A stretch of 64,000 bases of DNA. Source: Chelativorans sp. AA-79 (GTDB lineage Bacteria > Pseudomonadota > Alphaproteobacteria > Rhizobiales > Rhizobiaceae). Both the position numbers and the translations under genes were made by a program. Each line of letters starts with the position of its first letter. Position 1 is the first letter of the stretch. The stretch is from positions 4,108,001 through 4,172,000 of the forward strand of contig NZ_CP120361.1 in assembly GCF_029457495.1 (NCBI RefSeq), read 5' to 3'. The notes under the pieces were generated by a model. That model was not told where the DNA came from. It was given only the letters and a program-made list of their open reading frames with translations, and did no database searches. Shown here one piece after another: positions 36,558 through 45,118 of the stretch.

Positions 36558-38381
36558 TCAAGCTCGCTCCCTCAGCGCGGCTTCGTACTTCTCGCGCGCT
36601 TTTCTCACCTGCTCGCGTTCCGACACCTCGGGCACGGCCACGTCCCACCAGTGGCCGCCGGCCTCCGTCGAGGGATAGGGATCGGTGTCGATGACCACCA
36701 CGAAGGGCCTGTCGGCCTCCCGCGCCCGCTCGAGCGCGTCCTCCAGCTCGGCGATCGAGCCCGCCTTCTCCGCATGCGCTCCCATGGAGGCCGCATGCGC
36801 CACGAAGTCGATATGTGAAGGATTCACGTGGCGCGCATCGTCCAACAGGTTGTTGAACTCGGCCCCGCCGGTGGACATCTGCAGCCGGTTGATGCAGCCG
36901 TAGCCTCGGTTGTCGGTGATGACGACCGTGATCTTGATGCCCATCATCACCGCGGTGGCAAGCTCCGAGTTCATCATCATGTAGGAGCCGTCGCCCACCA
37001 TCACGACCACGTCGCGGTCGGGCTCGGCCATCTTGATGCCCATCCCGCCGGCGATCTCGTAGCCCATGCAGGAATAGCCGTATTCCATGTGGTAGGACAT
37101 CGGCCGCCCCGCCTTCCAGAGCTTGTGCAGCTCGCCCGGCATGGTGCCGGCCGCGCACATCACCACCGTGTCTTCCCTTGCGGCGCGCTGCACCGCGCCG
37201 ATCACCTGCATGTCGGTGGGCAGCGCGTTGGTGTCTTCCGGCGCCGCGGTCACCGCGTCGGCGGCGGCGAACCACTCCTCCTTCAGCGACGCGGGCGGCG
37301 GCTCGAAGCGCTTGTCGCCCAGCGCGCGCCACAGCGCCTCCACCCCCACGCAGGCATCCGCGCAGACCGGCACCGCGCCGTGCTTCACCGCGTCATAGGC
37401 GTTGACGTTCAGGCTTATAAGCTTGCGCCCGGGCCGCGAGAACAATGACCACGAACCGGTTGTGAAATCCTGGAACCTTGTGCCGACGCCGATGATCACG
37501 TCGGCCTCGGCGCAGCGTCTATTGGCGCTGGACGAGCCGGTGACGCCGACGGGCCCGAGATTGAGCGGATGGTCCCATGGCAGCGACGACTTGCCCGCCT
37601 GCGTCTCCACCACCGGGATCCGGTGCGCCTCGACGAAGAACCGGAACGCCTCATAGGCATGCGAATAGTGGACGCCGCCGCCCGCGACAATGACAGGCGT
37701 CTTCGCGGCCGCGATGATCTTCGCCGCTTCCTCGACCTCCACCGGGTCGGGCTGCACGCGCCGCATGCGCCACACCCTCGGTTCGAAGAAGCTTTCGGGC
37801 CAGTCATGGGCTTCGGCCTGCACGTCCTGGCAGAAGGCGAGCGTCACCGGCCCGCAATCGGCGGGGTCCGTCATGATGCGGAAGGCGCGCGGCAGCGCGG
37901 TCAGAAGCTGCTCGGGCCGGGTGATGCGGTCGAAATAGCGGGAGACGGGGCGGAAGCAGTCGTTGACGGTGATTGTGCCGTCGCCGAAATCCTCGACCTG
38001 CTGCAGCACCGGGTCAGGCCCGCGACCCGCGAAGACGTCGCCCGGCAGGAACAGCACCGGCAGTCGGTTCACATGGGCGAGTGCCGCCGCCGTCACCATA
38101 TTGGTGGCGCCGGGGCCGATGGAGGAGGTCACCGCCATTGCCCGCCTGCGGCCGAGCTGCTTGGCATAGGCGATGGCCGCATGGGCCATGGATTGCTCGT
38201 TGTGGCCGCGATAGGTGGGCAGCGTCTCGCGCACCGCATGGAGCGCCTCGCCGAGGGCGGCCACATTGCCGTGGCCGAAGATCGCCCACACGCCGGCAAT
38301 GAACGGTTCGCCGTCCTCGTTCATCTGCGCCGCGATGTAGCGGGTGGCGGCCTGGGCTGCGGTCAGTCGGATCGTCTTCAT
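36558..38381 (-). CDS. iolD: 3D-(3,5/4)-trihydroxycyclohexane-1,2-dione hydrolase IolD
   Basis: A 607-residue thiamine-diphosphate enzyme that opens the inositol-derived ring to 5-deoxy-glucuronate. The N-terminal domain has GHGNVAALGEALH and RGHNEQSMAHAAIAYAKQ (catalytic Glu), the middle a nucleotide-like domain with GVTGSSSANRRCAEADVIIG, and the C-terminal domain the diphosphate motif VGDGSYMMMNSELATAVM continuing to DNRGYGCINRLQ. ATG 38381 follows GGGAGG and overlaps iolC by ATGA. Confidence 0.96.
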   Translation of the reverse strand: MKTIRLTAAQAATRYIAAQMNEDGEPFIAGVWAIFGHGNVAALGEALHAVRETLPTYRGHNEQSMAHAAIAYAKQLGRRRAMAVTSSIGPGATNMVTAAALAHVNRLPVLFLPGDVFAGRGPDPVLQQVEDFGDGTITVNDCFRPVSRYFDRITRPEQLLTALPRAFRIMTDPADCGPVTLAFCQDVQAEAHDWPESFFEPRVWRMRRVQPDPVEVEEAAKIIAAAKTPVIVAGGGVHYSHAYEAFRFFVEAHRIPVVETQAGKSSLPWDHPLNLGPVGVTGSSSANRRCAEADVIIGVGTRFQDFTTGSWSLFSRPGRKLISLNVNAYDAVKHGAVPVCADACVGVEALWRALGDKRFEPPPASLKEEWFAAADAVTAAPEDTNALPTDMQVIGAVQRAAREDTVVMCAAGTMPGELHKLWKAGRPMSYHMEYGYSCMGYEIAGGMGIKMAEPDRDVVVMVGDGSYMMMNSELATAVMMGIKITVVITDNRGYGCINRLQMSTGGAEFNNLLDDARHVNPSHIDFVAHAASMGAHAEKAGSIAELEDALERAREADRPFVVVIDTDPYPSTEAGGHWWDVAVPEVSEREQVRKAREKYEAALRERA

Positions 38382-40297
38382 GCGGACCTCCCTTTCCCGG
38401 TCCGTGCGCGGTCCCAGATCGCGCACAGGGACTGGTATCTTTGCGCGATGTCGGCTGTGGCCTCCTCGTCGCTCGCCTCACCGGCGAGCCAGCGCCGGGC
38501 GGCATCGGCGAAAATGGTGCGGCCGACGGCGAAGCCTTTCACCAGATCGAAACCCGCGGCAATGGAAAAGCTCTCCTCGAGCTCTTGCAATGGCGCGTCG
38601 AGCCCCAATACGACAATGCCGCGCGTGCGGGGGTCGTTCCGCATGATCGCCTCGCAGGCATTTTTCCATGCCGCGTTCGAGGTCATGGGCTCCAGCTTCC
38701 ACCAGTCGGGATAGACGCCGATCTCGTAGAAGCGCTCGATGACGGCGGCGGTGGCCATGTCGTCGGCGGGGCGCACCTTGGACGGGATGATCTCCAGGAG
38801 CATCTCCAGCCGGTTGCGGCGGCAGGCGGCAAAAAGCCTCTGCACCACGTCCTCCTGCCGCGCCTTCATATCCGCGTCGTCGTCCGGATGGTAGAAGCAG
38901 AGCACCTTCACCACGTGCTCCAGCGGCCACTCGACGAGGCCGCCGAAATCCGGACCGAGGTCGGGCTCCAGCTCGAGCGGGCGAGAGCCAGGCCACTCCA
39001 CCGGCCGGCCGATCCACAATCCGCTGCCGGCGGCGCGGTAGAGCGCTTCGCGTCCGAACCGTCCATCGCAGAGTATGCCGTAGCCCTGCCTGCCGCCCTC
39101 CACCTCGCGCGCCGCTTCAAGGCAGAGCACCTTGAAATCGCCAATGCGCTCGCGCGGCGCGCCGGCGGCGTCCGCCATTTCCTCCAGTTGCATCCGGTGG
39201 TCGAAGGCGAAGACGCGCATTTCCGGCCAGTCGCCCTTGCGGTTGGTCGACCAGTGCACCTGTTCCAGGGCCGCATCCTTGCGCAGCGCGCGGTTCCTGA
39301 TGCCGGTGCGGAAGAAATATTGCAGCTCTTCCCAGGAGGGATAGGCCGGCGTGCAGCCGTGGCGGGAGACGGCAAAGGCGCCGCAGGCGTTCGCGTATTT
39401 CAGTGCGGTCGGCCAATCCTCACCGGTGAGCCAGCCCTTCAGCAAACCGGCCATGAAGCCGTCGCCCGCACCCAGCACGTTGAAGACCTCTATGGGAAAG
39501 CCCTCGCCTGCCTCGCCCTCGTCGAGCGTGTCCGGGATTTCGCCTGCGAAGGCGGAGGCCCCCATGGGCCCGCGCTTGCACACGAGCACCGCGTCGGTCA
39601 GCCGCCGCACCGTCTTCAGCGCCACGATCGTATTCGTCGAGCCGCCGGCGATGTGGAACTCCTCCTCCGTTCCCACGATCAAATCGAAGAGCGGCAGGGT
39701 TTTCTGCAGCTTGGCCGTCACGCGCTCGGATTCGACGAAGCGGCTTTCGCCGGCTCCGTGGCCGGCAAGCCCCCACAGGTTGGGGCGGTAGTCGATGTCG
39801 AGCGCAGTTTTCGCGCCGTTCTCGCGTGCGAGCCGCAGCGCCTTCAGAACCGCGGCTTCGGTGCGCGGATGGGAGAGATGGGTGCCCGTCGCGCACACGC
39901 AGCCGGCCTCGGCGATGAAGGCGGGGTCGATATCCTCCTCCGACAGCGCCATGTCGGCGCAGTTCTCGCGATAGAAGATCAGCGGGAATTGGTTCTGGTC
40001 GCGGATACCGAGGAGCACCAATGCCGTCAGCCGCTCCGCGTCGGTCTTGACCCCGCGCACGTCGACACCTTCGCGGCTCAACTCCTCGCGGATGAAGCGG
40101 CCCATATGCTCGTCGCCCACGCGGGTGATGAGTGCCGATTTCAAACCGAGGCGCGCGGCACCGGCGGCGATGTTGGTGGGGGAACCGCCGAGATATTTGT
40201 TGAAGGAGGCCATGTCCTCCAGCCGGCCGCCGACCTGCGCGCCGTAAAGGTCGACCGACGAGCGGCCAATGGTGATGACGTCCAGCGGTTTCGTCAC
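38378..40297 (-). CDS. iolC: Fused 5-dehydro-2-deoxygluconokinase IolC with DUF2090 domain
   Basis: A 639-residue two-domain protein, almost twice the size of Bacillus IolC. Residues about 1-330 are a PfkB-type kinase (VITIGRSSVDLYG at the start, LGAGDGFMAGLLKGWL near 280 with the catalytic Asp). The rest is a DUF2090 TIM-barrel domain (FAFDHRMQLEEMADAAG onward) proposed to act as the 5-dehydro-2-deoxyphosphogluconate aldolase, replacing IolJ. No separate iolJ is present, which agrees with that role. The start is GTG 40297 with GGGAGGAG upstream; an IolR-type site lies 120 bp before it. Confidence 0.94.
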   Translation of the reverse strand: MTKPLDVITIGRSSVDLYGAQVGGRLEDMASFNKYLGGSPTNIAAGAARLGLKSALITRVGDEHMGRFIREELSREGVDVRGVKTDAERLTALVLLGIRDQNQFPLIFYRENCADMALSEEDIDPAFIAEAGCVCATGTHLSHPRTEAAVLKALRLARENGAKTALDIDYRPNLWGLAGHGAGESRFVESERVTAKLQKTLPLFDLIVGTEEEFHIAGGSTNTIVALKTVRRLTDAVLVCKRGPMGASAFAGEIPDTLDEGEAGEGFPIEVFNVLGAGDGFMAGLLKGWLTGEDWPTALKYANACGAFAVSRHGCTPAYPSWEELQYFFRTGIRNRALRKDAALEQVHWSTNRKGDWPEMRVFAFDHRMQLEEMADAAGAPRERIGDFKVLCLEAAREVEGGRQGYGILCDGRFGREALYRAAGSGLWIGRPVEWPGSRPLELEPDLGPDFGGLVEWPLEHVVKVLCFYHPDDDADMKARQEDVVQRLFAACRRNRLEMLLEIIPSKVRPADDMATAAVIERFYEIGVYPDWWKLEPMTSNAAWKNACEAIMRNDPRTRGIVVLGLDAPLQELEESFSIAAGFDLVKGFAVGRTIFADAARRWLAGEASDEEATADIAQRYQSLCAIWDRARTGKGRSA

Positions 40298-40417
40298 ATC
40301 ACTCCTCCCAGATCGATGCGCATCCTGCTCGCCTTGAAAGGCGATGCCGGTCCGGGGTCCCCGCGGGCAAGCCTCTCACGCGGGCGCCGTATGCCCTTCC
40401 TGATCTTCACAGGATAT

Positions 40418-40431
40418 GGAAGATATGTTCC
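40418..40431. promoter_or_regulatory. IolR-type operator upstream of iolC
   Basis: GGAA-GATATG-TTCC matches exactly the GGAA-N6-TTCC pattern known for IolR of Sinorhizobium meliloti. It stands in the 153-bp gap between iolR and iolC, so the iolCDEB genes probably have their own repressed promoter. A shorter GGAAATTCC lies beside it at 40454-40462. Confidence 0.7.
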
Positions 40432-40450
40432 ATTTTTATCGCAATTTCAA

Positions 40451-41284
40451 TCAGGAAATTCCATTTCTCTTCGTGCGGGTCGCCGTGCCCACGGCCACGA
40501 CCAATGCGACGGCGAGCGACAATGTCGCCGAAAGGGAGCGGAAATCGCCGAAATCGGCCTCCGAGACCGTCAGGAGCAGCGGCGTCACGGTTCTGAGCGG
40601 GCTCGCGTGGGAATCGGTGATGGCCACGACCTTGGCCCCGGCGCGGCGGCCCGCCTCCGCAAGCTCCACCGTCTCGGGCGTATATGGGGCAAAGGTGATG
40701 GCGATGACCGCGTCGCCGGAGCGGATCGCATGGCGGCTGTCGAGCTTGCCCACGCCATTGTGCAGCATGGTGGGCACGTCCATCTTGTCGAAAGCATAGG
40801 CCAGGTAGGAGGCCACGGAAAAGGCCCGGCGCAGACCGACGATGTGCACCATATTGGCTTCCGAAAGCGTCTTGATGGCGGCGTCCAACGCGCGTGGATC
40901 AACGGTCTTGGCAAGGTTCTCCAGCGAAAGCCGCCCTGCCTCGATGAATTCGGCCAGAAGCGCGGAGGGGCTGCCGGCACCGCTCTCGCGCAGTTTCTCC
41001 AGCCGGGTGGCATAGTCCGGCCAGTTCTGCGCATAGGATTCGCGGAACAGGCGCTGCATCTGCGAATAGCCGGAAAAGCCCAGCACCTGGCAGAAGCGCA
41101 TGAAGGCGGAAGGCTGGACGCCCGCACCTTCGGCCATCTCGGCCACGGTGGAAACCGCCACGCGGTCCGGATTGGCGGCCAAATGGTCGGCGCATTGCTT
41201 GAGCCGCTTCGGCAGGTCGCCGGACAGCTCGTGGATACGGTCGAGCAGTTCCTCGACATTGGCCGGGGCGGTGACTGCATCCAT
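40451..41284 (-). CDS. iolR: RpiR-family repressor of inositol catabolism IolR
   Basis: A 277-residue regulator: N-terminal HTH_6 (residues about 10-85, with AVSTVAEMAEGAGVQPSAF and MRFCQVLGFSGYSQMQRLF) and C-terminal SIS domain (about 130-260, IVGLRRAFSVASYLAYAF). Its place directly upstream of iolC and divergent from the iolY-type gene is the same as in Sinorhizobium, where IolR represses inositol genes and responds to a phosphorylated intermediate (2-keto-5-deoxygluconic acid 6-phosphate). A 24-bp palindrome with the GGAA-N6-TTCC core lies upstream. Confidence 0.9.
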   Translation of the reverse strand: MDAVTAPANVEELLDRIHELSGDLPKRLKQCADHLAANPDRVAVSTVAEMAEGAGVQPSAFMRFCQVLGFSGYSQMQRLFRESYAQNWPDYATRLEKLRESGAGSPSALLAEFIEAGRLSLENLAKTVDPRALDAAIKTLSEANMVHIVGLRRAFSVASYLAYAFDKMDVPTMLHNGVGKLDSRHAIRSGDAVIAITFAPYTPETVELAEAGRRAGAKVVAITDSHASPLRTVTPLLLTVSEADFGDFRSLSATLSLAVALVVAVGTATRTKRNGIS

Positions 41285-41330
41285 GGAGCGTCTTTCTCAG
41301 CTTGACAAAACAGCTGTCCCAATCCTAACC

Positions 41331-41354
41331 GCATTGGAATAAAAATTCCAATGC
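41331..41354. promoter_or_regulatory. IolR operator between iolR and iolY
   Basis: A perfect 10-bp inverted repeat (GCATTGGAAT / ATTCCAATGC) separated by AAAA, containing GGAA-N6-TTCC at 41336-41349. It is 47 bp before the iolR start and 22 bp before the iolY start. A TTGACA-like -35 at 41302-41307 for rightward transcription would place the site over the start point, so bound IolR should repress iolY and itself. Confidence 0.8.
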
Positions 41355-41375
41355 AGTCGTTCAGGGAGGCCTACC

Positions 41376-42497
41376 ATGCGCAACGTCGGAATTGGACTCA
41401 TCGGTACCGGTTTCATGGGGAAAGCGCATGCGCTCGCCTATCGCGCGGCGAAGGCGGTGCTGGGTGATGTGCCCGAGGCGCGGCTGGAACTTCTTTGCGA
41501 TACGCCGTTGGACAAGGCACAGGAAATGGCCGCGCAGTTCGGCTTCGCGCGCGCCACCGAAGACTGGCGGGCGCTCGTTTCCGATCCACGCGTCGACATC
41601 GTCTCCGTCACCACGCCCAACCGCATGCATCGCGAGATGGCGCTTGCGGCGATCGCGGCGGGCAAACACGTCCATTGCGAGAAGCCCATGGGGCTGACGC
41701 TGGGCGAGGCTCAAGCGATGGCCGCTGCCGCCGCAAGGGCGGGCGTGAAGACCATCGTCGGCTACAACTACATCAGGAACCCTGCCTTCCAGCATGCCTG
41801 CCGGCTCCTGCGCGACGGCGCCATTGGCCGGCCGATCCATTTCCGCGGCTGGGTGGACGAGGATTACCAGGCCGATCCCGACCTGCCCTGGACGTGGCGG
41901 GCACGGCTTAAGGAAGCCGGCCTCGGCGCGCTGGGTGACCTCGGCTGCCATCTCGTTTCCATGGCCCACGGCCTCATGGGGCCGATCGAAAGCCTCGTCG
42001 CGGACATGCAGACCGTGCACGAGACACGCGCCCTGCCCGATGGCGGCGAGCGCAAGCCGGTCGAGAACGAGGATGTCGCCACCGCCTTGGTGCGCTTCCG
42101 GAACGGCGCTCAGGGCTCGCTTTCCACCTCGCGCACGGCCTGGGGCCGCAAGAACAAGCTCGGCTTCGAAGTGCACGGCACGAAAGGCATGCTCGTCTTC
42201 GACCAGGAACGCATGAACGAATTGCAGCTCTACCGGAACGATGGCGAAAAGGCGCTGCAGGGCTTCAAGACCATTCTTACTGGCCCCGCGCATCCTCCCT
42301 ACGGCCTCTTCTGCCCCGCGCCCGGCCATCAGCTCGGCTTCAACGACCTCAAGGTGCTCGAAGCCGGCGCCTTCCTGCGCTGGATCGGCGGCGGCGAGAA
42401 ATCCTCGCCGGATTTTTCCGAAGCGCTGGAGTTCGAAAAGGTCATCCACGCCATGGCCGCCTCGGCGCGGGAGGGGCGGCGGGTGGTGGCCGTCTAG
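41376..42497 (+). CDS. iolY: Gfo/Idh/MocA-family inositol dehydrogenase-like protein (IolY type)
   Basis: A 373-residue NAD(P)-dependent oxidoreductase with GLIGTGFMGKAHA at residues 7-19, CEKPMGLTLGEA near 107 (catalytic Lys) and GDLGCHLVSMAHGLMG near 190 (catalytic His/Asp region). Its position, divergent from iolR-iolC-iolD-iolE-iolB with an IolR palindrome between, is that of iolY in Sinorhizobium, which contributes to use of inositol stereoisomers. It probably oxidises scyllo-inositol or a related cyclitol. The TAG stop forms the first bases of an intergenic repeat. Confidence 0.8.
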   Translation: MRNVGIGLIGTGFMGKAHALAYRAAKAVLGDVPEARLELLCDTPLDKAQEMAAQFGFARATEDWRALVSDPRVDIVSVTTPNRMHREMALAAIAAGKHVHCEKPMGLTLGEAQAMAAAAARAGVKTIVGYNYIRNPAFQHACRLLRDGAIGRPIHFRGWVDEDYQADPDLPWTWRARLKEAGLGALGDLGCHLVSMAHGLMGPIESLVADMQTVHETRALPDGGERKPVENEDVATALVRFRNGAQGSLSTSRTAWGRKNKLGFEVHGTKGMLVFDQERMNELQLYRNDGEKALQGFKTILTGPAHPPYGLFCPAPGHQLGFNDLKVLEAGAFLRWIGGGEKSSPDFSEALEFEKVIHAMAASAREGRRVVAV

Positions 42498-42560
42498 AGC
42501 AATTCCCAGCAAAAATGGAAACCGGTTTTCCGTCCGGAATTGCGTAAAATCAAAAACTTA
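42495..42560. repeat. GAGCAATTCC-type intergenic repeat, copy B
   Basis: Begins TAGAGCAATTCCCAGC and continues AAACCGGTTTTCCGTCCGGA then ATTGCGTAAAATC. It is related to copy A at 26035-26095; as there, the first TAG is the stop codon of the preceding gene. A separate 17-bp hairpin follows directly. Confidence 0.7.
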
Positions 42561-42597
42561 GATCATTTCAGCGTTTCCAGGAAACGCTGAAATGATC
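42561..42597 (+). terminator. 17-bp perfect hairpin after iolY
   Basis: GATCATTTCAGCGTTTC pairs with GAAACGCTGAAATGATC around a CAG loop, 64 bp after the iolY stop. There is no T run after it (CTGACCGTATTTCG), so it may work as a Rho-dependent or 3'-end stabilising structure and forms part of the repeat element. Confidence 0.6.
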
Positions 42598-42730
42598 TGA
42601 CCGTATTTCGCTCGAACGGCTCTTGAATTTCGCCGACTGCCGGCTGGATGCTTGGCAATCGAGTAGCGAAGGGGAACAAAATTTGCGGCTTTCCGGGCAC
42701 ACGAAAATTATTTCGATGCAAAAACAGCTA

Positions 42731-42760
42731 TTTACCTGCCATGCTCTGTTTTTCTGTTAG
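42731..42760 (+). promoter_or_regulatory. Putative promoter of the 42767-43122 RNA
   Basis: TTTACC (42731-42736), an 18-bp spacer and TGTTAG (42755-42760) lie just upstream of the structured region, in a locally AT-rich patch within GC-rich DNA. Predicted start is near 42767. Match quality is moderate. Confidence 0.4.
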
Positions 42761-42766
42761 CCTTTT

Positions 42767-43122
42767 TCTCCCCACTTCCTCCGCCCGGTTTATTCTTTCC
42801 CCATCGCTCTCGCGGGAACCGGATGCGCACCGGGTGTTCGGGAGAGCGGCGGAAACCTCCCTCCCCAGGATCGGAACCCGGGGATCCGAGGGCCCGCGAC
42901 AGGCCGGCGGTGCCGGGGCGGTGGGTGTGAGACGCCGTTTCCGGAAAAACGGATGCTGGGTGAGAGACGGCATCGCGGAAACCGCGGAGAAGCCGCTAGG
43001 GTTCTCCTTCGGCCCGGCAGAGACCACCCCCTTCATTGGGTGCAGCCGGGAAGGAGAAGGGTCCGAGTGATCGGCCGAGGTCGGGACAGACTCCGGCGGG
43101 GCGCGTTGGGAGCGCCTTTTTT
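42767..43122 (+). ncRNA. Probable structured non-coding RNA of about 355 nt, family unknown
   Basis: No convincing protein is encoded here, yet the plus strand ends in a textbook terminator (43098-43122) and is full of helices. Examples are GGATC/GATCC around 42878-42893, CCGTT-TCCGGAAA-AACGG near 42940, CGCGG-AAA-CCGCG near 42976, and a long arm in which TTCTCCTT and CCCGGC (about 43001-43017) pair with GCCGGG and AAGGAGAA (about 43045-43060) around a CACCC/GGGTG hairpin. Several loops are GGAAA-like. I looked for features of RNase P, tmRNA, SRP RNA and cobalamin or glycine riboswitches and found none. No plus-strand gene follows; idhA is convergent. Exact 5' end uncertain. Confidence 0.5.
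43098..43122 (+). terminator. Rho-independent terminator of the putative RNA
   Basis: GGCGC-GTTGGGA-GCGCC (43100-43116) is followed by TTTTTT and then AATTTT. The T run is on the plus strand only, so it serves rightward transcription, not idhA, which is read leftward and ends at 43272. Confidence 0.8.
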
Positions 43123-43271
43123 AATTTTGTGGCGTGAACGGTGCGCCCCGCTTCCCAAACCAATCAATGGCCAGACGCGAAAGCGGGCGTGGCGACGGTG
43201 AGGCACGGCTCTACTTTCCCGGCTGTCGGGCGAAGCACCAAGGATAGTCACCCCCACCGCACCTTAGCGCC

Positions 43272-44276
43272 CTAACCCAGCACCTCCGCCACCTTCACCG
43301 CCCTGCCGTCGGCGATCGAGCGGTAGGCAGCCTCGGCGAGAGCCAGCGCCTTGAGCCCGTCCTCGCCCGAAGGCATCGCGGGCTTGCCGCCGGCGAGTGC
43401 TGCGATGAAAGCGGCGATCTCGGCGGCGTAGGCTTCCGTGTAGCGCGTCATGAAGAAATCGTGCAGCGGCGGCTTCGTATAGCCTTCGGCATTGGCGATC
43501 TCGATCGAGACCGGCCGCTGGTTTTCTGCCGAAACCGCGCCCTTGGAGCCATGCACCTCGATGCGTTGATCGTAGCCATAGGTGGCGCGGCGCGAGTTGG
43601 AGATGGAGCAGTGCTTGCCGGAGGATGTGGTCAGCACCACCGACACGCTGTCGTGGTCGCCGGCAGCGCCGATCTCGGGATCGACCAGCACGGAAGCCGT
43701 GGCAAACACCGTGTCCGGCTCCTCGCCCAACAGGTACCGCGCCATGTCGAAGTCGTGGATCGTCATGTCGCGCAGGATGCCGCCCGAGGAGCGGATGTAG
43801 CTCACCGGCGGCGCGCCCGGATCGCGCGAGATGATCTGCACCATCTCCACGTCGCCGATCCTGCCCTCGTCGATCGCCGCACGCACGGCGGCGAAATGCG
43901 GATCGAAGCGGCGATTGAAGCCCACCATCAACGCGGCGCCCGTGTCCCGCACCACCTTCAGGCAGGATCTCACGCGGGACAGATCCAGGTCGATGGGCTT
44001 CTCGCAGAAGATCGCCTTGCCGGCGCGCGCGAAGCGCTCGATGAGATCGGCGTGGGTGTCGGTGGGCGTGCAGATCACCACGGCGTCGATATCGCCGGCC
44101 TTCTCGATCTCGTCGATCGTGCGGACCTCACAGCCATATTTACCGGCGATATCGGTGGCCGCGGCCTCGACGGCGTCGGCCACGGCGACAAGCTTCGCGT
44201 CGGGGTTGGAGGTGATCGCCCTGGCGTGGACCTTGCCGATGCGCCCGGCGCCGAGAAGGCCGAAGTGTATTGTCAT
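43272..44276 (-). CDS. idhA: Myo-inositol 2-dehydrogenase
   Basis: A 334-residue Gfo/Idh/MocA enzyme that oxidises myo-inositol to 2-keto-myo-inositol. It shows GLLGAGRIGKVHARAI at the start, ICTPTDTHADLI, the catalytic Lys in FCEKPIDLDL, GFNRRFDPHF, and RDMTIHDFDMARYLLGEEP with the catalytic Asp/His. These segments are typical of rhizobial IdhA/IolG. It follows the transporter ATPase after 43 bp as the last gene of the importer operon. Confidence 0.93.
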   Translation of the reverse strand: MTIHFGLLGAGRIGKVHARAITSNPDAKLVAVADAVEAAATDIAGKYGCEVRTIDEIEKAGDIDAVVICTPTDTHADLIERFARAGKAIFCEKPIDLDLSRVRSCLKVVRDTGAALMVGFNRRFDPHFAAVRAAIDEGRIGDVEMVQIISRDPGAPPVSYIRSSGGILRDMTIHDFDMARYLLGEEPDTVFATASVLVDPEIGAAGDHDSVSVVLTTSSGKHCSISNSRRATYGYDQRIEVHGSKGAVSAENQRPVSIEIANAEGYTKPPLHDFFMTRYTEAYAAEIAAFIAALAGGKPAMPSGEDGLKALALAEAAYRSIADGRAVKVAEVLG

Positions 44277-44319
44277 GCTTGCCTCGTTGAGAGCAGGTTC
44301 TTTGGTATGGCGGCGGATA

Positions 44320-45102
44320 TCACACGAATGCCGCCTCGCCTTCCATCCCCGTTTTCACGCCGGTGATCAGCGAGACGATCTCGTTGCCGTCGGTCTTGTC
44401 ACGGTCGACCGCGCCGACGATGCGGCCCCGGCGGAAGACCCAGATGCGGTCCACGAGGTCGAAGACCTGGCGCAGATTGTGGCTGACGAGGATCAGCGGC
44501 ACGCCGCGTTCCTTCAGACCCCGGATGATGTTTTCCACCTGCGCGGTCTCCTGCACGCCAAGTGCGGCGGTCGGCTCGTCCATGATGATGAGCTTGGAGG
44601 CGAAGCTCGCCGAGCGCGAGATCGCCACGCACTGGCGCTGGCCGCCGGACATGTTCTGGATCTTGTTGCGCAGATCGGGGATCTTCACGCCCGTGGCCCG
44701 CAGCGCCTCCTGGGTGCGCTCCAGCATCTTTCGCTCGTTCAGGAAGCTGAAGGGACCGAGATTGAAGAGGATCTCCTCGCGCCCGAGGAAGAGATTGGCC
44801 GGCACGTCGAGATCGTCGGCCAGCGCCAGGTTCTGGAACACCGTCTCGATGCCGGCGTCGCGCGCCTCGATCGGGCTCCTGAAATGCACCTCGTGGCCGT
44901 CGAAGAAGACCCTGCCGGCGGAAGGCTGCTCCACGCCGGTGATCTGGCGCACGAAGGTGGATTTTCCGGCACCATTGTCGCCGACGATGGCGATGTGCTC
45001 TCCCTCGCGCAGCTCGAAATTCGCGTCCTCCAGCGCATGCACGCCGCCATAGCGCTTGGTCAGCCCTTCGGTGCGCAGGATGATCTTCTCGCTCGCTGCC
45101 AT
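44320..45102 (-). CDS. Sugar/cyclitol ABC transporter ATP-binding protein (FrcA type, single domain)
   Basis: A 260-residue ATPase with one nucleotide-binding domain, half the size of RbsA-type proteins and like the fructose importer subunit FrcA. Walker A is GDNGAGKST, then VHFRSPIEARDAGIETVFQN, the signature MSGGQRQCVAISR and Walker B LIIMDEPTAALGV. It energises uptake with the permease (16 bp upstream) and binding protein. Operon membership with idhA points to inositol or an inositol derivative as substrate. Confidence 0.92.
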   Translation of the reverse strand: MAASEKIILRTEGLTKRYGGVHALEDANFELREGEHIAIVGDNGAGKSTFVRQITGVEQPSAGRVFFDGHEVHFRSPIEARDAGIETVFQNLALADDLDVPANLFLGREEILFNLGPFSFLNERKMLERTQEALRATGVKIPDLRNKIQNMSGGQRQCVAISRSASFASKLIIMDEPTAALGVQETAQVENIIRGLKERGVPLILVSHNLRQVFDLVDRIWVFRRGRIVGAVDRDKTDGNEIVSLITGVKTGMEGEAAFV

Positions 45103-45118
45103 TGCCTCCTCCTCGCCT

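Noticed and set aside
38441..41305. A 954-codon plus-strand frame opposite iolC and iolR
   Set aside because: It is the complement of two strongly identified genes; the sequence has no domain pattern.
42648..43070. A 140-codon plus-strand frame in the iolY-idhA gap
   Set aside because: There is no good ribosome site, the translation is Arg/Gly/Ser/Pro-rich without motifs, and the same DNA is dominated by stem-loops ending in a terminator, so an RNA is the better reading.
42767..43122. RNase P RNA, tmRNA, SRP RNA, cobalamin or glycine riboswitch
   Set aside because: I could not find GAGGAAAGTCC-type RNase P cores, an alpha-type tmRNA tag-coding sequence, the SRP GGAAGGAAGCAGCC-type loop, the B12 box, or the glycine aptamer pattern; the RNA is left unassigned.
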